Positions 1 through 5,553 of a DNA stretch of 5,656 nucleotides are shown one piece after another. Every line of letters begins with the position of its first letter. Positions within the stretch are counted from its first letter, which is position 1. This DNA is from an uncultured Oscillibacter sp. (GTDB lineage Bacteria; Bacillota; Clostridia; Oscillospirales; Oscillospiraceae), in contig CAMMCS010000129.1 of the NCBI GenBank assembly GCA_946494635.1, forward strand, positions 1 to 5,656, given 5' to 3'. The position numbers and the translations under genes are program-made. The notes below the pieces were generated by a model, which was not told where the DNA came from, ran no database searches, and was given only the letters and a program-made list of their open reading frames with translations.

Positions 1-772
1 CCGCCGCACGCCAGGTGTCCAGCCCCGGCGGCAGCGGGTCCGCCAGGTCCGAGCGAAAGAGATTCGCCGCACAGACGAAGGGGCCCGCCGGGCCGGGCCG
101 CTCCACCCGCACCCCCTCCGGACCGCACTCCGCCACGGCGATGTTCCCGGCCTTATCCGCCAGCGTCAGCGTCTGGCAGGAGGCCAGGGGCAGTTCCCGG
201 AGACGGTCCAGGGCCTCCTCCACGCTGGCGCAGGTCTCCGCCAGCAGCCGCAGGGCCATGCCGGCGTTCAGGCCCGGCCGGGGCCGGGGCGTGTAGACGG
301 AGGTGAGGCCGATGGCCAGTCCCCGGGCGTTGACGGCGTCCTCCATCTGCACAAATGAGGTGGTGTTCCCCGCAAAGGGGATGGCCCCGCCGGAAAACTG
401 GTACGCCGCATGGGTGTTATGCGATTCCAGCGCCGTCAGAAAGTCGCTGTTCCGGCCGAAGAACACCCCGTTCCCGTTGGACACCGCCAGGCAGGAACAG
501 CCGCAGGCGGGCGGCAGGGCGTAGGTGGTGAAGAGGGCCGTCTCCAGGTCCTCCCGGGGGCAGCCCTGCCCCGCCGCCAGGCCCGCCAGCTCCTCCAGGG
601 CGGCGGGGAAATGGCGGGCGTACGCCGGGCGGCAGGCGGCGGCAAAGGCCCGCCGCTCCGCCGTCAGGGAAAAGGGCACATGGTCCAGCAGGCGCAGACC
701 GCGCTCCGCCAGCCGGGTGCCCCACTGAAAGCCCATCTCCCGGTGGGTGCCCCGCAGGTTCAAATGATTCAT
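1..772 (-). CDS. C45-type Ntn hydrolase / acyltransferase (linear amide C-N hydrolase), 3' end beyond the window
   Basis: Reading the minus strand from the ATG at 770-772, the frame stays open to the left edge, giving 257 residues without a stop. The start is supported by GGAAGGAG at 782-789, nine bases upstream, and by a near-consensus promoter further up. Residues 91-93 are Gly-Cys-Ser, the expected self-cleavage and nucleophile site with Cys92 as the new N-terminus. They are followed at 106-110 by GRNSD, the conserved Arg/Asn/Asp cluster of the choloylglycine hydrolase/penicillin acylase-like Ntn fold. About 90 residues precede the Cys, which fits the C45 (acyl-CoA:6-aminopenicillanate acyltransferase-like) group and not bile salt hydrolases, where the Cys follows Met1 directly. 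No signal peptide is seen, so it is probably cytoplasmic. Family members cleave or transfer acyl groups on linear amides; the substrate here cannot be told. The family is usually somewhat longer than 300 residues, so the C-terminal part is missing. Family call fairly sure, substrate unknown. Confidence 0.85.
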   Translation of the reverse strand, partial: MNHLNLRGTHREMGFQWGTRLAERGLRLLDHVPFSLTAERRAFAAACRPAYARHFPAALEELAGLAAGQGCPREDLETALFTTYALPPACGCSCLAVSNGNGVFFGRNSDFLTALESHNTHAAYQFSGGAIPFAGNTTSFVQMEDAVNARGLAIGLTSVYTPRPRPGLNAGMALRLLAETCASVEEALDRLRELPLASCQTLTLADKAGNIAVAECGPEGVRVERPGPAGPFVCAANLFRSDLADPLPPGLDTWRAA

Positions 773-823
773 ATTCGTCCGCTCCTTCCAATGCAGTCAG
801 GAGCCGCCGGCAGCTCTGCCCCT

Positions 824-852
824 ACCATAGAACAATAAAAAAATATTGTCAA
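824..852 (-). promoter_or_regulatory. Sigma-A-type promoter of the C45 hydrolase gene
   Basis: On the minus strand a perfect -35 TTGACA (847-852) is followed by exactly 17 bases and a -10 TATGGT (824-829, four of six consensus bases, including the key A at position 2 and the final T). The spacer is nearly pure A/T. The -10 lies about 50 bases upstream of the hydrolase start codon, leaving an untranslated leader of roughly 45 bases that contains the GGAAGGAG site. Seen directly; activity is inferred. Confidence 0.8.
832..849. promoter_or_regulatory. Palindrome over the hydrolase promoter, candidate operator
   Basis: ACAATA (832-837) and TATTGT (844-849) form perfect 6-bp inverted arms around six A residues. 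The palindrome fills the spacer of the minus-strand promoter and overlaps three bases of its -35 box, the position where a bound dimer would block RNA polymerase. It is not a terminator-type hairpin because the arms are A/T-rich and lie upstream of the transcription start. The binding protein is unknown; the divergent XRE regulator is one candidate. An A/T-rich stretch can form such a palindrome by chance. Confidence 0.4.
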
Positions 853-920
853 GAGCGAATCTTATCTCCCTTTTCCCGCGTGTTTTAAATGAAAATAATT
901 TCTTTTTCCAGATCCGCAAC

Positions 921-955
921 CAACCGTTGACACCGGGGAAACCCGCCGGTGGTTG
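921..955. repeat. Interrupted inverted repeat upstream of the XRE gene, possible autoregulatory operator
   Basis: The right arm CCGGTGGTTG (946-955) is mirrored on the left by ACCGG (932-936) and CAACC (921-925), which are separated by six extra bases. The right arm runs into the -35 box of the plus-strand promoter. A TTGACA hexamer at 927-932 lies in the left arm but has no -10 at the right distance. XRE repressors often bind such sites at their own promoter, but the imperfect symmetry leaves this weak. Confidence 0.25.
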
Positions 956-981
956 CGCATTGCCCCCATCTCTGGTATGGT
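953..981 (+). promoter_or_regulatory. Extended -10 promoter of the XRE regulator gene
   Basis: A weak -35 (TTGCGC, 953-958) is separated by 17 bases from TATGGT (976-981). The TG at 973-974 makes an extended -10 element, which can compensate for a poor -35. Transcription would start near 987-989, giving a leader of under 20 bases before the ATG at 1006, just enough for the AAAGGAG ribosome binding site. This promoter makes start codons upstream of 1006 unlikely. Confidence 0.55.
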
Positions 982-1005
982 AAAGGCAGCAAAGGAGTGG
1001 ATCGT

Positions 1006-2313
1006 ATGCAGGAGCAGACCCTGGGCCGCCGCATCCAGGAGGGGCGGAAGGCCGCCGGGCTCTCCCAGGAGTCCCTGGGGGAGCGGCTGGGCGTCAGCCG
1101 CCAGGCGGTCAGCAAATGGGAGGCAGATACCAGCGTGCCGGAGCTGGAGAACCTGATCGCCATGAGCCGGATCTTCGGCGTCACCATCGGCGCCCTGCTG
1201 GGGGTGGAGCCGGCGGCGGAAGAACCAGCCGAGGAAGAGGCCCCGGAGGCCTCCGGCGAAGAGGCGGAAGAGCTGTCCGGCCGGGAGCTGGCGGCGGTGG
1301 AGGCCATCGTGCAGAAGTATCTGGAGGCGGCCCAGTCCGCTCAGAAGCCCAGGTGGAGCCGGCGGAAAAAGCTCGCCGCGGGGGCCGGGGCCTGTGCCGC
1401 CGGGCTGCTGATCGTCCTGGTTCTGAATGGCATCTTCTCCTCTCTGGGGCGCCGGCTGGACCAGGTTCAGGACCAGGTAAACTACGTTCAGAGCAGCGTC
1501 AGCGGCCAGATCGGGGCTCTCACCGGCCAGCTCTCCGGCCTGCTGGAGGAGCAGAACAGCCTTATCAGCGACTATACCATCCAGATTCAGGACTATGATC
1601 TGGAGAAAGCGGTGTGGTATCTCACTGCCAGTGTGACGCCCAAGGCGTATACGGCGGGCACCGTGACCACCTTCACCGCCCGGGCCAACACCGGCGCGAC
1701 CGCCTCAGCGGAGGCCCAAAACAACGGCGGTGTCTTTACGGCGGGAAACTGGGCTGTGCCCATGGGAGAGGCCGGTGCGGGCGGTGCGGAGGTCCTCATC
1801 TCCGTGGCCTTTTCTGACGAAAGCGGCACCATCCGGACCCAGACGCTGGAGACGCTGTACGACGACCTGTCCGCCTACCGGCTGGACGTGGACGGTTTCT
1901 GGAACGAAGACTGGGAGAACGGCGCGATCTCCTTCGGCTCCCTGGATTTGAAGATCGACAACGCCACCGGCATCCCCGTGGAACTGACGGACGCGGAGCT
2001 GGCCCTCTTTTACAACGGCGAGGCGGAGCCGGTGTGGTCCGCGCCTCTGGACGCCGCCGTGAACCTGTGGGAGGAGCAGGGCTATGTGCAGATGTTCTCC
2101 CCGGCGGGGCCGGAGGACCCGGTCCCCGTGGAAAACGGCCAGTCCCTGGTGGCGGCCATCCACATCACCGACGACCACGGCCAGGATTTCTGGTACCTGC
2201 TGGGCGGCTGGCGGAACAGCGGCGGCATGCTGTACGGCGACCACCCCGGCAGCCTCAACGGGCAGTATGCGGACTGGCGGCCCGGCGATCCCGTCCAGGT
2301 GTGGGAGGGCTGA
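1006..2313 (+). CDS. Membrane-anchored XRE-family HTH regulator with extracytoplasmic domain
   Basis: The product is 435 residues from the ATG at 1006, preceded by AAAGGAG (991-997) with eight bases of spacing. The same frame opens further upstream, at 949 (GTG), but that would overlap the predicted promoter and lacks a good ribosome site. Residues 6-66 are an XRE/Cro-type HTH; the recognition segment includes LSQESLGERLGVSRQAVSKW (19-38). Residues 68-90 are a Glu/Ala-rich acidic linker. A basic RRKK (119-122) precedes one hydrophobic helix (about 123-143), which by the positive-inside rule places the N-terminus in the cytoplasm. Residues 148-195 are rich in Gln, Leu and Val at helical spacing and look like a coiled coil. 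Residues about 200-435 are rich in Thr, aromatic and beta-branched residues, resemble a secreted beta-sandwich, and match nothing I can name. It is probably a one-component transmembrane regulator; ligand and targets are unknown. It is divergent from the C45 hydrolase gene and convergent with the arg operon. HTH call is firm, topology likely. Confidence 0.85.
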   Translation: MQEQTLGRRIQEGRKAAGLSQESLGERLGVSRQAVSKWEADTSVPELENLIAMSRIFGVTIGALLGVEPAAEEPAEEEAPEASGEEAEELSGRELAAVEAIVQKYLEAAQSAQKPRWSRRKKLAAGAGACAAGLLIVLVLNGIFSSLGRRLDQVQDQVNYVQSSVSGQIGALTGQLSGLLEEQNSLISDYTIQIQDYDLEKAVWYLTASVTPKAYTAGTVTTFTARANTGATASAEAQNNGGVFTAGNWAVPMGEAGAGGAEVLISVAFSDESGTIRTQTLETLYDDLSAYRLDVDGFWNEDWENGAISFGSLDLKIDNATGIPVELTDAELALFYNGEAEPVWSAPLDAAVNLWEEQGYVQMFSPAGPEDPVPVENGQSLVAAIHITDDHGQDFWYLLGGWRNSGGMLYGDHPGSLNGQYADWRPGDPVQVWEG

Positions 2314-2318
2314 AGCAA

Positions 2319-2356
2319 AACATAGCCCCGGAGCTTTGACGCTCCGGGGCTGTGTT
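2319..2356. terminator. Bidirectional intrinsic terminator between the XRE gene and argF
   Basis: Bases 2319-2334 pair with 2341-2356 in a 16-bp stem with one T-G wobble, a G/C-rich core (AGCCCCGGAGC) and a 6-base loop. On the plus strand it is followed by a T-rich tract (TTATTCTGTTT); on the minus strand by TTTTGCTT. It begins five bases after the XRE stop codon and ends seven bases beyond the argF stop, so it can end both convergent transcripts. Confidence 0.88.
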
Positions 2357-2363
2357 ATTCTGT

Positions 2364-3347
2364 TTACTTCATCAGCTCGTACATGACGGCCTTGATGGTG
2401 TGCATCCGGTTCTCCGCCTCGTCAAAGACGATGGAGGCCGGGGACTCGAACACCTCGTCGGTGACCTCCATGGCCTCCCGGCCGAACTTCTCGCCCATCT
2501 CACGGCCCACCTTGGTCTTGTGGTCGTGGTAGGCGGGCAGGCAGTGCATGAACCTGCACTGAGGGCCGGCGTTGTCCATCAGTTCCTGCGTCACCTGGTA
2601 GGGGGCCAGGGCCTCGATGCGCTCCTGCCAGACCTCCACAGGCTCGCCCATGGATACCCACACGTCGGTGTACAGTATATCGGCGCCACGGGTGGCCGCC
2701 ATGGGGTCCTCGATGAACTCCAACACGGCGCCGGTCTCGGCGGCAATGGCCCGGCAGGTGCCGATCAGCTTCTGATCCGGCATGTACGCCTTGGGCGCGC
2801 AGGCCACGAAGTGCATGCCCATCTTGGCGCAGCCCACCATCAGGCTGTTGCCCATGTTGAACCGGGCGTCCCCCAGGTACACCAGCTTGATGCCCTTCAG
2901 CTTCCCGAAGTGCTCCTGGATGGTGAGGAAGTCCGCCAAGATCTGGGTGGGGTGGAACTCGTTGGTGAGGCCGTTGAACACCGGCACCCCGGCGTACTTG
3001 GCCAGCTCCTCCACAATCTCCTGGCCGAAGCCGCGGTACTCGATGCCGTCGTACATCCGGCCCAGCACCCGGGCGGTGTCGGCGATGGACTCCTTCACGC
3101 CGATCTGGCTGCCGGTGGGGCCCAGGTAGGTGGAGCCCATCCCCAGGTCCTGGCAGGCCACCTCAAAGGCGCACCGGGTCCGGGTGGAGGTCTTTTCAAA
3201 GATCAGCGCCACGTTCTTCCCCTCCAGATACCGGTGGGGGACGCCGGCCTTCTTCTTGGCCTTCAGGTCGGCGGCGGTGTCAAGAAACTGCTGGATCTCC
3301 GCGGGCGTGAAGTCCAGGAGCTTCAAAAAATGGGTGTGGTTTTCCAT
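2364..3347 (-). CDS. argF: Ornithine carbamoyltransferase
   Basis: The 327-residue product transfers the carbamoyl group from carbamoyl phosphate to ornithine, giving citrulline, in the cytoplasm. The carbamoyl phosphate loop STRTR is at 54-58, HPTQ at 132-135, the ornithine-binding D-V-W-V-S-M-G at 228-234 and the catalytic HCLP at 268-271 (Cys269). Length is usual for the family. The ATG at 3347 is chosen because AAGGAAG (3356-3362) lies upstream and the protein then starts with the family's usual NHTHFLKLLDF-type end; the frame stays open to a GTG at 3503, but only through a repeat element. The sequence resembles the Escherichia coli ArgF / catabolic ArcB subgroup more than the Bacillus ArgF subgroup, so sequence alone leaves arcB possible; the argB-argD context favours the biosynthetic role. 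The loop after GDAR reads FN where E. coli has NN. It is the last gene of the operon, 162 bases after argD. Confidence 0.93.
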   Translation of the reverse strand: MENHTHFLKLLDFTPAEIQQFLDTAADLKAKKKAGVPHRYLEGKNVALIFEKTSTRTRCAFEVACQDLGMGSTYLGPTGSQIGVKESIADTARVLGRMYDGIEYRGFGQEIVEELAKYAGVPVFNGLTNEFHPTQILADFLTIQEHFGKLKGIKLVYLGDARFNMGNSLMVGCAKMGMHFVACAPKAYMPDQKLIGTCRAIAAETGAVLEFIEDPMAATRGADILYTDVWVSMGEPVEVWQERIEALAPYQVTQELMDNAGPQCRFMHCLPAYHDHKTKVGREMGEKFGREAMEVTDEVFESPASIVFDEAENRMHTIKAVMYELMK

Positions 3348-3422
3348 AACAGGCTCTTCCTTTCTTGCTTTCAAGCGTTCCGTAAAGAGTGGAGAGTTAA
3401 GAGTGTAGAGTGGAGATGATGT

Positions 3423-3439
3423 GTCCGGCAGAGCCGGAC
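3423..3439. repeat. Hairpin 1 inside the heptad element
   Basis: GTCCGGC and GCCGGAC form a perfect 7-bp stem around a 3-base loop (AGA on the plus strand). No T-run follows on either strand, so it is not a typical terminator. It is part of the inserted element's internal structure. Confidence 0.7.
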
Positions 3440-3450
3440 GAATCAAAATC

Positions 3451-3469
3451 ATTCCGCCTTCGGCGGAAT
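3451..3469. repeat. Hairpin 2 inside the heptad element, possible weak attenuator of the argD-argF message
   Basis: ATTCCGCC and GGCGGAAT form a perfect 8-bp stem with loop TTC (GAA on the minus strand). In the direction of arg transcription it is followed by GATTTTGATT, a short T-rich run, so it could cause partial termination or pausing between argD and argF, or protect a processed 3' end. The T-run is interrupted and a strong terminator is not supported. Confidence 0.5.
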
Positions 3470-3509
3470 TCCATATCTTCACTCTCCACTCTCTACTCTT
3501 CACTCTTCT

Positions 3510-4688
3510 TTATCCCAGCGTCTCCTTCATAATCGCCACGCCCTTGTCCATCTCCTCCTTGGAGATCACGAGAGGCGGCAGGAGCCGCATGCCCGGTCCG
3601 GCGGTCAGCACCAGCAGGCCGTTTGCGATCAGCTTGCCGGCGATCTCCTTGTTGGTGAAGCCGTCCTGCACGGCAATGCCGATCATGAGCCCCAGTCCCC
3701 GGGTGGCGCCGAAGCAGGGCAGGTCCAGGGCCTCGATCTGGCCGCGCAGGTAGGTGCCCTTGTTCTGGACGTCCTTCAGGAAAGCGTCACTCAGCGTCTC
3801 CTGCACCACCAGTCCCGCGGCGGCGCACACAGGGTTCGCGCCGAAGGTGGTGGCATGGGTGCCGGGCCCCAGCACGTCCCGGCACCTCTCATTGGCCAGG
3901 ATGCCGCTCATGGGCAGCCCCCCGGCGATTCCCTTGGCAAAGGACACCACGTCCGGCAAAATGCCGTACTGCTGGAAGGCGAAGAGGCTGCCGGTCCGGC
4001 CCACGCCGGTCTGGACCTCGTCCACCAGCAGCAGCCAGTCTCGTTCGGCGCAGAGCTTCGCCACGGCGTGGACGTAGTCCTGATCCAGAGGCAGCACGCC
4101 GCCCTCCCCCTGCACCAGCTCCACCATGACGGCGCAGACGTCGTCCCCCGCCGCAGCCTCCAGGGAGGCGAGGTCGTTGGCGTCCGCGTACCGGAACCCC
4201 TCGGTGAAGGGGAAGAAGTAGTTGTGGAACACCTCCTGGCCGGTGGCGGTCAGGGTGGTGATGGTACGGCCGTGGAAGGAGTTGTTCAGGGTGACGATGG
4301 TGGCCCGGCCCTGGCCGTACTTGTCGAAGCTGTACTTTCTCGCCAGCTTGATCATGCCCTCGTTGGCCTCGCCGCCGCCGTTGGCAAAGAAGGCGCAGCT
4401 CATGCCGGTGCGCTTGCAGAGGGTCTCTGCCAGCCGGGCAGGGGGCTCCGTGTAGAAGAGGTTGGAGGTGTGCCCCACCTTTCCGGCCTGCTTGGCGATG
4501 GCTTCCGCCCAGGGCTGGCAGCCGTATCCCAGGCAGCTGACGCCGATGCCGCTGGCAAAATCCACATAGGCGTTCCCCTCCGGGTCGTAGAGGGTGGCGC
4601 CCTCCCCGTGATCCACAGCCACCGGGAAGCGGCCGTAGGTGTGCATGATGTACTGGTCTGTCAGGGCCTTGATCTCCTGGCTGGTCAT
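3510..4688 (-). CDS. argD: Acetylornithine aminotransferase (class III PLP-dependent)
   Basis: The 392-residue product is full length for the family. It exchanges the amino group between N-acetylornithine/2-oxoglutarate and N-acetylglutamate semialdehyde/glutamate, the fourth step of ornithine synthesis, in the cytoplasm. Visible landmarks are SFHGRT at 137-142 with the substrate Arg141, LLVDEVQTGVGRTG at 220-233 with the PLP-ring Asp223 and Gln226, SFAKGIAGGLPMSG at 249-262 with the PLP Schiff-base Lys252, ATTFGANPVC at 279-288 and GPGMRLLPPL at 364-373. The phosphate-loop motif reads NGGGEANE (103-110) where the family commonly has NSG(A/T)EANE. The ATG at 4688 sits eight bases after AAGGAGGA and only four bases after the argB stop, so the two genes are probably translationally coupled. 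Related class III enzymes (ornithine, 4-aminobutyrate or succinylornithine aminotransferases) look similar; the arg neighbours decide for ArgD. Confidence 0.93.
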   Translation of the reverse strand: MTSQEIKALTDQYIMHTYGRFPVAVDHGEGATLYDPEGNAYVDFASGIGVSCLGYGCQPWAEAIAKQAGKVGHTSNLFYTEPPARLAETLCKRTGMSCAFFANGGGEANEGMIKLARKYSFDKYGQGRATIVTLNNSFHGRTITTLTATGQEVFHNYFFPFTEGFRYADANDLASLEAAAGDDVCAVMVELVQGEGGVLPLDQDYVHAVAKLCAERDWLLLVDEVQTGVGRTGSLFAFQQYGILPDVVSFAKGIAGGLPMSGILANERCRDVLGPGTHATTFGANPVCAAAGLVVQETLSDAFLKDVQNKGTYLRGQIEALDLPCFGATRGLGLMIGIAVQDGFTNKEIAGKLIANGLLVLTAGPGMRLLPPLVISKEEMDKGVAIMKETLG

Positions 4689-4692
4689 GAAT

Positions 4693-5553
4693 TCATTCCT
4701 CCTTTTTCAGCATGGTGCCGATCCCGCGGTCTGAGAGCAGCTCGATCAAAATAGAGTGGGGGATGCGGCCGTCCAGGATGTGGACCCGCTCCACACCGCC
4801 GGCAATGGCGTCCACACAGCACTCCATCTTGGGGATCATGCCGCCGGAGATAATTCCCTGGGCGATCAAGCCCGGCACCTCACAGGTGCGGACGACATGG
4901 ATCAGCGTCTCCTCGTCCCTGGGGTCCCGCAGGAGGCCCCGCACATCTGTCAGCAGGATCAGCTTTTCCGCGTGAAGGGCCTCCGCCAGTTTCGCGGCGG
5001 CGGTATCCGCATTGATGTTGTAGGCGGTGTCCGCGTCTACACCCTGAGCCACGGTGGACACCACCGGGATGTAGCCGTTGGTCAGGGCATTTTCCACCGG
5101 CTCCGGGTTCACGTCCGTAATCCTTCCCACCAGGCCGTACTTCTCGTCCAGCTGCTCCGCCTGGAACATCTGCCCGTCCATGCCGCACAGGCCGATGGCC
5201 TGGCCCCCCAGGCGGTTCAGCTGGGCCACCAGATTTTTGTTGACCTTGCCGCAGAGAACCGACTGCACCACATCCATGGTTACCTCGTCGGTGTAGCGCA
5301 GGCCGTCCACAAAACGGCTCTGGTGGCCGATTTTCTTCAGCATCTCGCTGATCTCCGGCCCGCCGCCGTGAACCACCACCACCCGGATGCCCACCAGGCT
5401 CAGCAGGATGATATCGCTCATGACGGCCCTTCGCAGCTCATCGGAAACCATAGCGTTTCCGCCGTATTTTACCACGATGGTCTTGCCGGTGAATTTCTGA
5501 ATGTAAGGCAGGGCCTCTACCAGGGTCTGGGCCTGCTGTGCGTGGGAGGACAT
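4693..5553 (-). CDS. argB: N-acetylglutamate kinase, predicted arginine-sensitive type
   Basis: The 286-residue amino acid kinase phosphorylates N-acetylglutamate with ATP, the second step of ornithine synthesis. Visible motifs are VKYGGNAM (28-35) with phosphate-binding Lys29, VHGGGPEI (61-68), the substrate region around FVDGLRYTD (81-89), YNINADTAA (178-186), LLTDVRGLL (200-208) and SGGMIPKM (236-243) with Lys242. The N-terminus has about 20 residues before the core strand, ending EALPYIQKF, and the C-terminus has DGRIPHSILIELLSDRGIGT (261-280). In known kinases of this family the N-terminal helix and such a C-terminal segment go with arginine-inhibited hexamers, so feedback control by arginine is inferred. 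The ATG at 5553 is the first in frame after a stop at 5560-5562. Its Shine-Dalgarno is poor: only an AAGAG about ten bases upstream. It is followed by argD four bases later. Confidence 0.95.
   Translation of the reverse strand: MSSHAQQAQTLVEALPYIQKFTGKTIVVKYGGNAMVSDELRRAVMSDIILLSLVGIRVVVVHGGGPEISEMLKKIGHQSRFVDGLRYTDEVTMDVVQSVLCGKVNKNLVAQLNRLGGQAIGLCGMDGQMFQAEQLDEKYGLVGRITDVNPEPVENALTNGYIPVVSTVAQGVDADTAYNINADTAAAKLAEALHAEKLILLTDVRGLLRDPRDEETLIHVVRTCEVPGLIAQGIISGGMIPKMECCVDAIAGGVERVHILDGRIPHSILIELLSDRGIGTMLKKEE
4697..4704 (-). promoter_or_regulatory. argD ribosome binding site inside the end of argB
   Basis: AAGGAGGA on the minus strand lies within the last codons of argB (Lys-Glu-Glu before TGA) and eight bases before the argD ATG. 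It fixes the argD start and implies that ribosomes ending argB can restart on argD. Confidence 0.85.

Larger units (their letters stand above)
3385..3507. repeat. Heptad inverted-repeat element (MITE/REP-like) between argD and argF
   Basis: The left arm (3385-3417) and right arm (3475-3507) are each 33 bases and match as inverted repeats at 28 of 33 positions. Each arm is built of about four to five 7-base units of the form AGAGTNN (AGAGTGG, AGAGTTA, AGAGTGT in one arm; AGAGTGA, AGAGTAG, AGAGTGG in the other). Between the arms are two perfect hairpins (3423-3439 and 3451-3469). Transcribed from either strand, the whole could fold into a long stem topped by two short hairpins. It ends two bases beyond the argD stop codon and fills most of the argD-argF gap. 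No transposase or coding capacity is present. The arm composition is quite unlike the flanking GC-rich genes, suggesting an inserted or amplified genomic repeat. No clear target-site duplication is visible. Confidence 0.75.

Noticed and set aside
417..838. Overlapping open frames on both strands within the hydrolase gene, including a minus-strand frame starting at 791
   Set aside because: The true frame starts at 772 with a good ribosome site and contains the GCS and GRNSD motifs; the others are Gly/Pro/Arg-rich shadows.
927..932. TTGACA at 927-932 as the -35 of the XRE gene
   Set aside because: No -10-like hexamer lies 16-18 bases downstream; the nearest TATGGT is more than 40 bases away and pairs better with TTGCGC at 953.
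949..1005. Upstream GTG start of the XRE gene
   Set aside because: It would overlap the predicted promoter and has no suitable ribosome site, while 1006 has AAAGGAG eight bases upstream and begins directly before the HTH.
1705..2244. Minus-strand open frame opposite the XRE gene
   Set aside because: Shadow of the real coding frame; the plus-strand product has a clear HTH, transmembrane helix and terminator.
2352..3419. Long plus-strand open frame of 355 codons opposite argF
   Set aside because: It is the antisense of a clear argF gene. The GC-rich codon pattern keeps the opposite frame open, and its His/Val/Leu-rich translation has no family features or ribosome site.
3348..3503. 52-residue N-terminal extension of ArgF starting from a GTG at 3503
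   Set aside because: The extension is only the translation of the heptad repeat element. The ATG at 3347 has its own ribosome site and matches the family's normal start.
3385..3507. CRISPR array or tandem microsatellite
   Set aside because: There are no spacers of regular length; the 7-base units are contiguous and the two arrays are inverted relative to each other around hairpins.
4687..4696. ATGAATTCAT palindrome at the argB-argD junction as an ArgR box
   Set aside because: ARG boxes need TGAAT and ATTCA arms separated by about four A/T bases; here the arms overlap. The palindrome is explained by the argB stop and argD start context.
3855..4754. Plus-strand open frame of 299 codons opposite argD and the argB end
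   Set aside because: Antisense shadow of argD; no ribosome site and low-complexity Gly/Val/His-rich translation.
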